Assembly (NCBI RefSeq): GCF_024832785.1
Contig: NZ_CP116615.1
Span: 310,001 to 374,000 of the forward strand
Origin: Fontisphaera persica
GTDB taxonomy: Bacteria; Verrucomicrobiota; Verrucomicrobiia; Limisphaerales; Fontisphaeraceae
Reading direction: 5' to 3'
Length of the DNA: 64,000 nt
Shown: positions 47,814-56,805 of the stretch, piece after piece
Layout of the letters: every line of letters begins with the position of its first letter
Numbering within the stretch: position 1 is the first letter of the stretch
Notes under the pieces: generated by a model
The model's input: the letters and a program-made list of their open reading frames with translations, nothing else
Told to the model about the DNA's origin: nothing
Database searches by the model: none
Position numbers and translations under genes: made by a program

Positions 47814-49269
47814 CCGGCGAACGGTGCTCATCTCCTGGATCGTCGCGTTGCTCGTGTTGGGAGGTGGCACCTTGTGGCTTGCTCTGATGCCGGCTCAGCC
47901 GGTGAAGAAGCTGCCTCCCACCGAAACCAAACGCCGTCTCCAGCAGCCTCCGGCTTCGCGCCCTCCCAAACCACTCCCCGAACAGTTTGTGTTGGACCTC
48001 GTCAAACAGGCTGAAATACTGACCAAACAGGAATTGCAACAGCGGTTGCAAAAGTTTGAACAAATGAGCGTGGACATGAGCCAGCGCAAACTTCAGTTGC
48101 TGAACAAAATCGAGGCGCGTCCACTTCTTTCCCACTCGCCCACCAATGCCAATGACACCTCCATGGCACGCGAAGGTTCATTCACCAACTACCCCCCATT
48201 GGGGGCTGACCCCTCTGTGGAGGCACTGTACCAGCGGCTGGCCCAGTACGAATCTCAGATCCAGAACGATTACATTCATGTCAAGGCAGCAGAGTGGGCG
48301 CTGCAGCGTGGCCAATCTTTTCCGGAAGTCCTCCTGAGCATGCAACCGCCCTCGACACTCATGCCGCCTTTCGAAGCATTGATCAGCAGGCAGACCGGGG
48401 GCACGGACTGGAGACGGTCGCCCGACAGCCCTGCCAGCGCCGGCTTGGTGATTGCCAATGTGGAGGATTTAAAGAATTACCGGGGGGTGCTGGGGCTGGC
48501 TTCGCTGGAATCAGGCTTGGCGGAATCCCGGCTTGACAGTCTTTTTAGCTCCAGCCGGCGAGGACGTCCCCCCCCGCCTGGTTTCAGCGGAGCCACCGGC
48601 GGGACCCGTGGTCCGCCGATGGAGTATGCTCCCTATGAGGCCAAGCTGGACCCCGAGATGGTGAAAGCGCAAGCCCTGCCTGGCCGCCGGTTTTCGCGGA
48701 GCTCCGAGCGGCGCGGCTGGTTATACATCAATACTTGGTATATGATCGGTCCGTGGGATGGTTTCGGGCGGACCGATTTCTCCATCCCCCACCCGCCCGA
48801 ACTGGCGGTGGACCTCGACGCCACTTATACCGATGGTCTGATAGGCCGGGGCATCGAGGAAACCGAGTCGGACCCCCTCAAGGTCAAGGGCAATGTGGTC
48901 ATGCTGGATGGCACATTGCGCTGGAAGTTCATGCAGAGCGAATCCATGCATAATACCGTCCCCGTGACCGTTGATGGGGGAGTTTACTATGCCTATACGG
49001 AACTCTATTTTGACGAGCCGGCGATTATGTTGGTGGCCTTGGGCACGGATGATGCCGGCAAAATCTGGATCAACGGCCAGGAGATTTGGAAGGACGTAAA
49101 ACCAAGCTGGTATCACATTGATGAACATTTGGTGACCTTTCAATTCCAGCAGGGGTGGAATCGGATTCTGGTACGGCTGGAAAACACCGGCGGTGCAGCC
49201 ACCGGTTTCAGTTTCCTCATCTGTCCGAAAGATGCGGCAACTCTTTCCAAAACGAGCAAAAGCCCTTGA
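47788..49269 (+). CDS. TonB-like single-pass protein with novel C-terminal domain
   Basis: A 493-residue protein starting at the ATG at 47788 (MTRTTTAADRRTVLIS); the upstream frame is only the exbD shadow. One N-terminal membrane helix (VLISWIVALLVLGGGTLWLAL, in two parts) is followed at once by a Pro-rich segment (TETKRRLQQPPASRPPKPLP), the TonB layout. A helical region (about 60-140) and a Pro/Gly-rich stretch follow. The C-terminal domain (about 310-480) has WYMIGPWDGFG, YYAYTELYFDEPAIMLVALG and IWINGQEIWKDV, which resembles PA14/galactose-binding sandwiches and not TonB_C. It is probably the output arm of the ExbB-ExbD motor, reaching the periplasm or outer membrane. The TonB His of the SHLS motif is absent. 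Function unproven. Confidence 0.75.
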   Translation: MTRTTTAADRRTVLISWIVALLVLGGGTLWLALMPAQPVKKLPPTETKRRLQQPPASRPPKPLPEQFVLDLVKQAEILTKQELQQRLQKFEQMSVDMSQRKLQLLNKIEARPLLSHSPTNANDTSMAREGSFTNYPPLGADPSVEALYQRLAQYESQIQNDYIHVKAAEWALQRGQSFPEVLLSMQPPSTLMPPFEALISRQTGGTDWRRSPDSPASAGLVIANVEDLKNYRGVLGLASLESGLAESRLDSLFSSSRRGRPPPPGFSGATGGTRGPPMEYAPYEAKLDPEMVKAQALPGRRFSRSSERRGWLYINTWYMIGPWDGFGRTDFSIPHPPELAVDLDATYTDGLIGRGIEETESDPLKVKGNVVMLDGTLRWKFMQSESMHNTVPVTVDGGVYYAYTELYFDEPAIMLVALGTDDAGKIWINGQEIWKDVKPSWYHIDEHLVTFQFQQGWNRILVRLENTGGAATGFSFLICPKDAATLSKTSKSP

Positions 49270-49620
49270 GGTGTTTCCGGAGAGGGCTCACATGCTGCCG
49301 GCCATACTGGATTGAAGGAGTCCAGTCCACGAGCCGTAATCCTGGAAAAGTGATGTCCGGACTTGGCGCATCAGTCAAAAGAAGGGACGGTGTGTTTCCA
49401 ATCGCCGCTGAGACTGGAGACCGGATGACCTCAGGGGACCGCCCGGAAGCCTATCTTGGCGGGCGGGCCGTCCCATTTTTTGATTCCGCTTATTGCCCGG
49501 CGGATACCTTTTCCACTTGGCGCTCCTGCCGCAGCGTTCCCCCCTGCGCGACTGAAGCTGCCCTTGATGCAGGTCATTTTCATTTTGGTTTCGCCGAGGT
49601 ACGTATTACTTTTGAAGCTT
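49270..49620. other. 351-bp intergenic region after the Exb cluster
   Basis: No supported gene. Short inverted repeats occur: agccct/agggct at 49261-49288, actgga/tccagt at 49306-49326, and ccgcccg/cgggcgg at about 49441-49468 followed by gccgtcccatttttt. The last could act as a weak rightward terminator. The in-frame extension of the next gene (ATG 49456) lacks family sequence. Confidence 0.5.
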
Positions 49621-50757
49621 ATGAATGATGTAGCTGTGCCGGTTACAATACACGATCCGATCAACGAGAAGATTTTGGTCGTTAGCGAGGATCGGGTGCA
49701 GGGTTTTCAACTGGACCCGCTGGGCGAAATCTCCCGCATGTCCGGAGTGGATCGCGCCACGGTGTTGGAACGCTTGCAGGCGATGCTGCGTGCCGGCGTG
49801 ATACGGCGTATTCGCCAAACTTTGCTGGCCACCAATCTGGCACAAGGCGCCTTGGTGGCCTGGGAAACTCCCCCCGACTTGTTGGAGACAACATTTGATT
49901 GGATGTTTGCGAACGACCCCTTTACCGGTCATGTTGTTATTCGGAGCACTGATCCGGGCACGGCGGGCAGTCAGTACCGTCTTTGGACGACACTGAAGGT
50001 CCCCCAAGGTTATTCCCTCGTCAAACACTGCGATTATCTGAAATCCCGAACGGGCGCGTTGCGTTATGTCCTATTGCCGGCTCGCAAAGTGTTTGCTTTG
50101 GGGGTGGGGCACCTGCGGCGCCGTGGTTTGCAGCCGGGGGATCGTGCTTCCCAGCCCGCCGAACCGGCTGATGTGGCAGTAACCACGCTGTCTGATTTGG
50201 AGTGGCGCGTGTTGGTAGCCCTTAAACGGGAGTTCACCCCGGAGGAGCTGGAGCTGAATCCCTTGTGGGGGCCGCGGGCGAAAGAAGCCGGTGTGTCGTT
50301 GGAAACCTTTTATGAAGTAGCCACGGAATTGAATCGCCGCCGTGTAATTGGACGTTTTTCCACTTTTTTGGAACATACCAAACCGGCGGAAAACGGCGAA
50401 CGAGTGGCGCGCTTCAATGCCTTGTTTCACTGGGCAGTGCCGCCGGGGCGGGAAATTGACGCGGGCAAGGAAGTGGGCCGCCATCACGTCATGACTCATG
50501 CCTATTGGCGGGACGCAGGACCGGAATTTCGCAATGTCAACATCATGGGCGTGGCGCACGGCGCGGAGAAGGAAATGGTGCTGGCCCATAAGGCCGCCAT
50601 TGACCGCCATTTGGAGGAAGCGGGTATTCCGGTGCTCTATACCAATGTGTTTTGGGGCGGGCGCAGCGAAATCAAGCCTTCAGAAATCTCCCCCATGGCC
50701 TATCAGGATTGGTGCCGCCAGCAGGGCCTCGACCCGCAGCAGATGCGCGAGGCGTAA
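49621..50757 (+). CDS. Two-module Lrp/AsnC-type protein resembling fused siroheme decarboxylase subunits (AhbA/AhbB-like)
   Basis: A 378-residue protein from the ATG at 49621. It holds two copies of the same architecture. Module one has a helix-turn-helix (FQLDPLGEISRMSGVDRATV) and then GHVVIRSTDPGTAGSQYRLW. Module two has WRVLVALKREFTPEELELNP and then MTHAYWRDAGPEFRNVNIMG followed by VAHGAEKE. The H-x-Y-x-R, Asn and MxHG-like pattern is that of siroheme decarboxylases (AhbA/AhbB and NirD/L/G/H), which make heme by the alternative pathway or heme d1. Module one lacks the Tyr of that motif. No other ahb or nir gene is in the window. It could instead be an Lrp-type regulator; I favour the enzyme family at moderate certainty. 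Confidence 0.65.
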   Translation: MNDVAVPVTIHDPINEKILVVSEDRVQGFQLDPLGEISRMSGVDRATVLERLQAMLRAGVIRRIRQTLLATNLAQGALVAWETPPDLLETTFDWMFANDPFTGHVVIRSTDPGTAGSQYRLWTTLKVPQGYSLVKHCDYLKSRTGALRYVLLPARKVFALGVGHLRRRGLQPGDRASQPAEPADVAVTTLSDLEWRVLVALKREFTPEELELNPLWGPRAKEAGVSLETFYEVATELNRRRVIGRFSTFLEHTKPAENGERVARFNALFHWAVPPGREIDAGKEVGRHHVMTHAYWRDAGPEFRNVNIMGVAHGAEKEMVLAHKAAIDRHLEEAGIPVLYTNVFWGGRSEIKPSEISPMAYQDWCRQQGLDPQQMREA

Positions 50758-50813
50758 GGGGACCCGGGGGATTCGGACTTGTCAGAGAAGGCTGGCGGGG
50801 TGATGTTAAGGGC

Positions 50814-51575
50814 ATGAACATTGCCCGAGCCTCGCGTTGGTTGTGGGGTGTTGTGTTGGTGGCCGGCTTGGAAGCCGCCGAGGCGCCCCCGTGGCAGTCC
50901 CTGTTTGACGGCAAGTTTCCAGTTTTTTTCCGGGGCTACAAGATGATGCAGTTTCCGGTCAATATTTGGACTGCCAAGGCCGGCGTGATTGCATCGGTGC
51001 CGGGGGGGGAACAAACCGATTTAATGTTGCGTCAGCGATACGCTCATTTTGAATTTTCCGTGGAATACCGGCTGCCGCCGGGAGCGGCCTCGGGGATTGT
51101 TTATTTGGTGCAGGAGGGTGCGCCCCGGGCGGCCTTGGGGGGGCTGAAGATGGTGCTGGCCGATGATGAACGCCATGCGGACGCCAAAAACAATCCCCTG
51201 TATCGGAGTGGCTCGTTGTACGCCTTGTTGCCGGCCACCAATGCGCAGCCGCGGCCGGTTGGGCAGTGGAATGAAGCCCGCGTGCGGGTCTGGGGCAAAA
51301 AGGTGGAGCATTGGTTGAACGGGGAGAAGGTGCTGGAGTTTGAATTGGACAGCGAGGCATTCGAAAGCGCCCTGCGCCGCGGGCGGGTAAAAAATCTGCC
51401 GGATTTCAAGGAGGTGCGGGAAGGTTATATTGGACTGGAGCATCCCGGTGTGGAGATGTGGTTTCGGAATCCCCGTATTCGGGTCCTGCCCGAACCGGAG
51501 AAGGAAGCCGCGGAAGGGGTAGGCGCTACCAATTCGCCGTCCCCGGTGGAGACGCCGGCTTTGCCTCCGCCTTGA
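50814..51575 (+). CDS. Exported DUF1080 (3-keto-disaccharide hydrolase-like) protein
   Basis: A 253-residue secreted protein starting at the ATG at 50814 (MNIARASRWLWGVVLVAGLE). The jelly-roll DUF1080 fold is indicated by QSLFDGKFPVFFRGYKMM, the middle segment YAHFEFSVEYRLPPGAASGI and the end GYIGLEHPGVEMWFRNPRI. Some members of this family hydrolyse 3-keto-glucosides; others bind carbohydrate. A Pro-rich tail follows from about residue 230. Its position between the Lrp-like gene and a discoidin-like exported protein does not fix a substrate. Confidence 0.82.
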   Translation: MNIARASRWLWGVVLVAGLEAAEAPPWQSLFDGKFPVFFRGYKMMQFPVNIWTAKAGVIASVPGGEQTDLMLRQRYAHFEFSVEYRLPPGAASGIVYLVQEGAPRAALGGLKMVLADDERHADAKNNPLYRSGSLYALLPATNAQPRPVGQWNEARVRVWGKKVEHWLNGEKVLEFELDSEAFESALRRGRVKNLPDFKEVREGYIGLEHPGVEMWFRNPRIRVLPEPEKEAAEGVGATNSPSPVETPALPPP

Positions 51576-51701
51576 GGCGTATATCCCGCAAGAAGACTTG
51601 AATGGGGCGGGCGCGCGTGCGTCCAATGAACGGGCATGCATTGCGGCCGGGGTGGTGAAACAAGATTGACCCCGGCGGGTGAACAAGTACAAAGACAGGC
51701 C

Positions 51702-52403
51702 ATGAAATTGACGAAAAACACTGTTTGGTGGCGCGGGACGGGCGCAGCGATGATTCTGGCGGCGGGTTTGTGGTGGTTGCAGGCGGCGGACGCCGGCAAG
51801 GCGGAGCTGGCGCCGTTGCCATTAAAACTGCCCACCCCGGCTTTCAAAGGCACGCCGGCGGAGATGCCACCCGACACCACGGCGGAAAAACCGACGGGCA
51901 AACCACGCCCGCCATTCCTGGCGCCCAAGGGGGTCACCAATGTGGCGTTGAACAAAAAGGTCATTTGCAGCGACAAGGCGCCCATGACCGGGGCGCCGGA
52001 GCTGGTGACCGACGGCAACAAGGAGGCCACCGAAAGCTCGGTGCTCATCATGCGCAAGGGGAGCCAGTATGTGCAGATTGATTTGGAAAAGAATTACGCC
52101 ATGTACGCCATTCTAATCTGGCATGCGCATGACGCCCCCAAAATCTACCGGGATGTGGTGGTGCAGGTGGCAGATGATCCGGATTTCATCGAGAATGTGC
52201 GGACCATATTCAACAATGACCACGATAACAGTTCCGGGTTGGGAATTGGGACGGATCGCGAATACTTTGAGGGTTTCGAGGGCAAGTTGATTGATGCCAA
52301 GGGCATCGTGGGCCGTTATCTCCGCTTTTACAGCCGCGGCAGCACGGACAGCGCCCTCAATGAATACACCGAAATTGAGGTGTGGGCCTTGCCGGCCAAT
52401 TAA
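51702..52403 (+). CDS. Exported discoidin (F5/8 type C)-like protein
   Basis: A 233-residue protein starting at the ATG at 51702 (MKLTKNTVWWRGTGAAMILA), with a signal peptide ending near LQAADAG. A Pro-rich spacer (about 35-80) is followed by a discoidin-like sandwich: NVALNKKVICSDKAP, then LVTDGNKEATESSVL, YVQIDLEKNYAMYAILIWHA and RYLRFYSRGSTDS. Such domains bind carbohydrate or anchor proteins to the surface. There is no catalytic domain, so this is a binding or structural protein. It is convergent with folA, 15 bases apart. Confidence 0.78.
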   Translation: MKLTKNTVWWRGTGAAMILAAGLWWLQAADAGKAELAPLPLKLPTPAFKGTPAEMPPDTTAEKPTGKPRPPFLAPKGVTNVALNKKVICSDKAPMTGAPELVTDGNKEATESSVLIMRKGSQYVQIDLEKNYAMYAILIWHAHDAPKIYRDVVVQVADDPDFIENVRTIFNNDHDNSSGLGIGTDREYFEGFEGKLIDAKGIVGRYLRFYSRGSTDSALNEYTEIEVWALPAN

Positions 52404-52418
52404 ATCGCGTTATTGCGA

Positions 52419-52964
52419 TTAGAGACTTTGACAGGCAGCGGCGGCATCGGCAGGTGCCGCCGCCAGTTTTTGGGGGTGGAGGTTGCGGAAATGAAGGATG
52501 CGAAAATCCGGGGTTTCTTTGACCACTGCCGCCAGTTCAAACCGGTCTTCAAAGGGGGGAAAGAAGGCATCGCCCTCCACGTTCCGGAGCACTTGGGTGA
52601 GGTATAAATCCTCACAGAAAGGCAGGGCCAGCGTGTAAATTTGCGCGCCGCCGCAGATAAAAAACCGGCGGTTACCGGGCATCCGGGCCAGCTCTGCCAA
52701 ATCTTGAATCACGGTGACACCCGGATGGGCAAATCCGCTGCGGCTGATGACCACGGTATCTCGTCCCGGCAAGGGACGGCCGATGGACTCAAACGTCTTG
52801 CGGCCCATCACGAGCACATGGCCCATGGTGACGGACTTGAACCATTGAAAGTCCTCGGGCAGATGCCAGGGCAGGTGTCCCTCGCGGCCGATGACGCGAT
52901 TGGCGGCCATGGCCGCAATGGCCGTGAGCCGTGGACGGTTTTCAGTGGGCATCAATGCGCTCAC
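52419..52964 (-). CDS. folA: Dihydrofolate reductase
   Basis: NADPH-dependent reduction of dihydrofolate. It is 181 residues. The N-terminal strand TAIAAMAANRVIGREGHLPW and the following HLPEDFQWFK carry the active-site acidic residue (Glu where E. coli has Asp). VLVMGRKTFESIGRPLPGRD binds NADPH. The C-terminal FICGGAQIYTLALPFCEDLYL and VEGDAFFPPFE are typical. The start may be 52964 or the Met at 52952. It stands alone on its strand; no thyA is adjacent. Confidence 0.95.
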   Translation of the reverse strand: MSALMPTENRPRLTAIAAMAANRVIGREGHLPWHLPEDFQWFKSVTMGHVLVMGRKTFESIGRPLPGRDTVVISRSGFAHPGVTVIQDLAELARMPGNRRFFICGGAQIYTLALPFCEDLYLTQVLRNVEGDAFFPPFEDRFELAAVVKETPDFRILHFRNLHPQKLAAAPADAAAACQSL

Positions 52965-53034
52965 CGCCGGCGAGTTTAGGGGCAGGCCCAGGCCGGGCCG
53001 AGGAAAACTTATTCACAACCTTTTTGGCTGGGCG

Positions 53035-54144
53035 TCAGGGCAGCTTGCCGCGGGTTTTGGTTTTGACGCGCAGCAAATCGTGATTGGCAGTGATGTAGAG
53101 CACGCTGCCGTCATTGCCCCAGGCGCAATTGGCGGTGGGCCGGTCAGTCTTGATGGTGCCTAAATGCTTGCCTTGGGGGGACAGGACCAGAACTCCACCC
53201 GGACCAGTGGCAAAAACGTTGCCTTTGATGTCCACCTTCAGTCCGTCGGGCAGGCCGGGCCGGCCCTTGCTGGCCAGTTCGGAGGCATCGAAAAAGATGC
53301 GGCGATTGCCCAAGGTGCCGTCTTTATTGATGGGAAAAGCGAAGATGGCGGGGTTGGAGCGGTCAGAATTGGCCACGTAGAGGGTTTTTTCATCCGGTGA
53401 CAAGGCGATGCCGTTGGGGCGGCTTAATTTGTCGGAGAGCAAGGTGACCTCGCCCTGGGGCGAGACGCGGTAGATGCCCTGGAAGGGAATTTCTTTGCGC
53501 GGGTCCGCCATTTGGGCGGGCAAGCCGTAAGGGGGGTCGGTGAAATACAAATTGCCTTTGGAATCAAAGACGGCGTCATTCGGACTGTTAAAGCGCCGCC
53601 ATTGGTAATATTGGGCCAGCGGAGTGAACGAGCCGTCTTTTTCCAGCCGGGAAACGCGGCGGTCGCCGTGCTGGCAAATGACGAGACGTCCCTGACGGTC
53701 GCGCGTCAGGCCATTGGACCCCATTTCTCCGCCGCGGGGGTCGGTGCCGGTGTAGCCGCTCGGCTCCAGAAACACGGAAATGCCGAGGCCTTCTTCCCAT
53801 TTGTAGATGCGATTGGTGGGCACATCAGAAAAAAGCAGGTACTTGCCCATCCAAACAGGCCCTTCACTCCAGATGAAGCCGGAGGCCAGCGGCTCGAGGA
53901 AAGTATTGGTGGGGAGCAGGGCGTTGATGGCGGGGTCCAGACGCTCCACATGGTCGGCCACCGGCGGCGGTGTGGGCTTGGCGGGCTTGACGGGTTTGGC
54001 CGTTTTGACGGCCTCTTTTTTTACTGCCGGTTTGGTTTTGGCAGCGCTCGATTTGGCGGGGGCATTGGTGGCGGCGCCTGATTGCCCGAGGGCCAGCATC
54101 AGGGCGGCGAGACATCCGATGGCTTTGCGGTAATGGTTATACAT
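53035..54144 (-). CDS. SMP-30/gluconolactonase-family exported protein
   Basis: A 369-residue beta-propeller lactonase-like protein. The signal peptide MYNHYRKAIGCLAALMLALG precedes a Lys/Ala/Pro-rich linker (about 25-62). Probable metal ligands lie in the canonical places: Glu in IWSEGPVWMG, Asn in RRFNSPNDAVFD and in SRPNGIALSPDE, and Asp in GLPDGLKVDIKGN. The family hydrolyses sugar lactones such as gluconolactone; export suggests action on periplasmic sugar oxidation products. It is divergent from pgpA, with 194 bases between the starts. Confidence 0.9.
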   Translation of the reverse strand: MYNHYRKAIGCLAALMLALGQSGAATNAPAKSSAAKTKPAVKKEAVKTAKPVKPAKPTPPPVADHVERLDPAINALLPTNTFLEPLASGFIWSEGPVWMGKYLLFSDVPTNRIYKWEEGLGISVFLEPSGYTGTDPRGGEMGSNGLTRDRQGRLVICQHGDRRVSRLEKDGSFTPLAQYYQWRRFNSPNDAVFDSKGNLYFTDPPYGLPAQMADPRKEIPFQGIYRVSPQGEVTLLSDKLSRPNGIALSPDEKTLYVANSDRSNPAIFAFPINKDGTLGNRRIFFDASELASKGRPGLPDGLKVDIKGNVFATGPGGVLVLSPQGKHLGTIKTDRPTANCAWGNDGSVLYITANHDLLRVKTKTRGKLP

Positions 54145-54338
54145 GATGCAATGCGCTCAGGAGTGTGGCGGGGTGGGGCAGCGGCGGTCAAGTCCGAAGG
54201 TTGGGAGGACGGCTATAACCTGTGGGAAAACCGGACCGTGCCGGGCCGGAGGGTGGTCGGCTGGGTAACCGCAGCCGGAAAGGTGTGCGGGATGGGATTT
54301 TGTTTGAGAATCGGGGGCGGCGGGGGCATGGTGACGGC

Positions 54339-54914
54339 ATGGCAGGTTTGTGGGAAAAGACAAGCTTGTGGCTGGCGCAAGGGCTGGGTGTGGGGCGATT
54401 GCCGTTCGCGCCGGGTACGTGGGGGGCAGCCCTGGGTGTGGTTTGGTGCATGGCGCTGCTGGCCGGGGGCAGCTTTTGGTTGTATCTGGCGGGCATTTTT
54501 TGCTCTTGCGCTGCATCAGTTTATTTATGTGGACGGGCGGAGGCCATGCTGGGGGAGAAAGACCCCGGCTCGGTGGTGTTGGATGAGATTATTGCTTTGC
54601 CCATTAGTTTCCTGCCCTTTGTGGCGGCGGCTTGGTGGCGCAACGGCGCGCTGCCGGGCCCGGGAAGTTTGTGCGAAAAAAACGGCCCCCTCATTGGGCT
54701 GACGGTTTTTGTGCTTTTTCGTCTGTTTGACATCCTCAAACCTTGGCCGGTCAAGCAGAGCCAGGCTCTGCCCGGGGGATGGGGCATTACGGCGGACGAC
54801 GTGCTGGCGGCGATTTACACCGCCGCGGTGGCGTGGGTGGTATTGCGTTTGTTTCAGCGCCACACGCTGGGATCAAGGGCGGGTTGGCATTTGCTGCAGG
54901 TTGAGTCATTTTAG
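54339..54914 (+). CDS. pgpA: Phosphatidylglycerophosphatase A
   Basis: Dephosphorylates phosphatidylglycerophosphate in phospholipid synthesis. It is 191 residues from the ATG at 54339 (MAGLWEKTSLWLAQGLGVGR). The PgpA signatures are present: GVGRLPFAPGTWGA, VVLDEIIALPISF, FRLFDILKPWPVK and GITADDVLAAIYT. Several hydrophobic helices place it in the inner membrane. The upstream in-frame extension from 54222 is a basic non-family sequence. The ABC transporter gene begins 5 bases after its stop, so the three form an operon. Confidence 0.93.
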   Translation: MAGLWEKTSLWLAQGLGVGRLPFAPGTWGAALGVVWCMALLAGGSFWLYLAGIFCSCAASVYLCGRAEAMLGEKDPGSVVLDEIIALPISFLPFVAAAWWRNGALPGPGSLCEKNGPLIGLTVFVLFRLFDILKPWPVKQSQALPGGWGITADDVLAAIYTAAVAWVVLRLFQRHTLGSRAGWHLLQVESF

Positions 54915-54919
54915 CGCCT

Positions 54920-55597
54920 GTGGCTTTGCTGGAATTGCAAGGTTTGCGCAAAAGTTTCCCCACGCCCGCCGGTGGTTTGCGGCGGGTGGTGGACGTGCCT
55001 GCCTTTAAGCTGGAGGCTGGCGAGCAGGTGGGGGTGTTTGGTCCCAGTGGTTCGGGCAAAACCACTCTTCTGCATTTAATCGCCGGCATCCTGCGCCCGG
55101 ATGCCGGACGTATTCTGCTAAATGGCCGCGATTTGGTCCTGCTCCGGGAGCCGCAATTGGACCGGGTGCGGGCGCAGCAGATGGGTTTGATTTTTCAGTC
55201 CTTCAATCTACTTCAAGGTTTCACGGCGCTGGAGAATGTGGCGCTGGGCATGGCGTTTGGGCGAGGCGTGGATTGGGGGCGCGCCCGCCGGTTGTTGGAG
55301 CGGGTGGGGCTGGGTGAGCAGGGCGATTATTTGCCCGCGCAGCTTAGCACGGGCCAGCAGCAACGGGTGGCGGTGGCGCGGGCGCTGGCGCAGCGGCCCG
55401 CGCTGGTATTGGCGGATGAGCCGACCGCCAGTCTGGATGCCGCGCATGCGCAAGCCGCGTTGGGACTCATCCGGGAGCTGTGTCAGGAGGAGTCGGCCGC
55501 GTTGTTGTTGGTCAGTCACGATGCCGAAGTGCTGCGGGCTTTGCCGCGTGGCTTCGAGATGCCCGTGCCGAAACCACCGGAGGAGGTGAGGCCGTGA
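54920..55597 (+). CDS. ABC transporter ATP-binding protein (LolD/MacB type)
   Basis: A 225-residue ATPase. Walker [11 protein letters not shown]-loop [19 protein letters not shown], signature [15 protein letters not shown], Walker [13 protein letters not shown] and switch His in [10 protein letters not shown] are all present. It starts at GTG 54920 and has a very short distance to pgpA. The permease gene starts inside its stop codon (GTGA overlap). MacB/LolCDE-type ATPases move lipoproteins, peptides or drugs across or out of the inner membrane; this one's substrate is unknown. Confidence 0.94.
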   Translation: MALLELQGLRKSFPTPAGGLRRVVDVPAFKLEAGEQVGVFGPSGSGKTTLLHLIAGILRPDAGRILLNGRDLVLLREPQLDRVRAQQMGLIFQSFNLLQGFTALENVALGMAFGRGVDWGRARRLLERVGLGEQGDYLPAQLSTGQQQRVAVARALAQRPALVLADEPTASLDAAHAQAALGLIRELCQEESAALLLVSHDAEVLRALPRGFEMPVPKPPEEVRP

Positions 55598-56805
55598 TTC
55601 TACCCTTATTAATCCGCCGCAGTTTGCAACAGCACGCGGCATCGAGCGTGATTACGGCGTTCTCGGTGGCCCTGGCTGGCGGCTTGCTGCTGACAGTGTG
55701 GGGGACTCGCGACCAGGCGCGGCGGGCTTTTGCGGGGGCCACCACGGGGTTCGACGCGGTTCTGGGCGTGCGCGGCGCCAAGCTGCAACTGGTGCTCAAC
55801 GCGGTGTTTCATCTGGAAGCCTCGCCCGGCAATTTGAAGTGGGAGGATTTTCAGGAGATTCGGGACCATCCGGCGGTGGAGCTGGCGGTGCCGCTGGCCT
55901 TGGGGGACAATTATCATGGCTACCGCATTGCCGGGACGACGCTGGACTATTTCCAGCGCGCCGAGCCTGTCCCGGGGCAGAAGTTTGCGTTGGAGCCGGG
56001 CGGGCGCTGGTTTGATCCTCTGCGGCGGGAGGCAGTGGTGGGAAGTTTTGCAGCACGGCGGTTGGGCCTGCGTGTGGGGGATAAGTTTCATCCCTATCAC
56101 GGTCTGGCGTTTGATGCGGAGCATCAGCACGAGGAGGATTATCTGGTGGTGGGCGTGTTGAAGCCCTCCAATACTCCGGCGGACCGCGTGATATGGATTC
56201 CGCTGGCTGGCGTGCAGCACATGAGCGGGCATGACCCGGCGGCGGCGACGGACTTGAGCGCCGTGCTGGTCAAGCTCAAAGGGGGCAGTCCGCTGGCGGG
56301 CTTTCAACTGGACCAATATTACAACCGGCAGGGCGCACGGCTGACGTGGGCGTGGCCCATTGGGCGGGTGGTGGCGGAATTGTTTGACAAGCTGGCCTGG
56401 CTGGACCGGGTGTTGGCGGCGGTGGCGGGGTTGGTGGCCGTGGTGGCTGCGGCGGCCATCATGGCGAGTTTGTACAACGCCATGCACGCCCGGCGGCGGG
56501 ACCTGGCCATTTTACGGGCCTTGGGAGCTCACCGGCGGACGGTATTTGCCGCCACGTGGGCGGAGGCGCTGTGCATTTCCGGGTTGGGAGTATTGGGGGC
56601 TTTTCCGGTTTATGTCTGTTGCATGGCGGGAGTGGCGGCGCTGGTGCGGGCCTCGACCGGGGTGGTGTTGGAGGTGTGGTCCTGGCATCCGGCCATGCTG
56701 TGGATGCCGCTGGGGATGGTTGTCTTGGGAGGGCTGGCGGGATTGGCGCCGGCGCTCAGGGCCTATCGCACGGAAGTGTCACGGCATCTGGCGCCAATTT
56801 CTTGA
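55594..56805 (+). CDS. ABC transporter permease (FtsX/MacB-LolC type)
   Basis: A 403-residue permease from GTG 55594, with a strong GGAGGAGG 8 bases upstream; the longer frame belongs to the ATPase. The first membrane helix lies in AASSVITAFSVALAGGLLLT. A large periplasmic MacB-like domain (about 50-255) follows. Then come LAAVAGLVAVVAAAAIMASL with RRRDLAILRALGAHRRTVF (the FtsX coupling helix), and two further helices (ISGLGVLGAFPVYVCCMAGV and LWMPLGMVVLGGLAGLAPAL). It pairs with the preceding ATPase. With only one permease gene it is probably a homodimer. Confidence 0.92.
   Translation: MILPLLIRRSLQQHAASSVITAFSVALAGGLLLTVWGTRDQARRAFAGATTGFDAVLGVRGAKLQLVLNAVFHLEASPGNLKWEDFQEIRDHPAVELAVPLALGDNYHGYRIAGTTLDYFQRAEPVPGQKFALEPGGRWFDPLRREAVVGSFAARRLGLRVGDKFHPYHGLAFDAEHQHEEDYLVVGVLKPSNTPADRVIWIPLAGVQHMSGHDPAAATDLSAVLVKLKGGSPLAGFQLDQYYNRQGARLTWAWPIGRVVAELFDKLAWLDRVLAAVAGLVAVVAAAAIMASLYNAMHARRRDLAILRALGAHRRTVFAATWAEALCISGLGVLGAFPVYVCCMAGVAALVRASTGVVLEVWSWHPAMLWMPLGMVVLGGLAGLAPALRAYRTEVSRHLAPIS

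Noticed and set aside
49456-49620. N-terminal extension of the Lrp-like protein
   Set aside because: Hydrophobic/Pro-rich sequence without family match; the ATG at 49621 starts directly before the first module.
51666-51693. Promoter TTGACC-16-TACAAA before the discoidin-like gene
   Set aside because: The start of transcription would fall almost on the ATG, leaving no leader for the visible AGG site.
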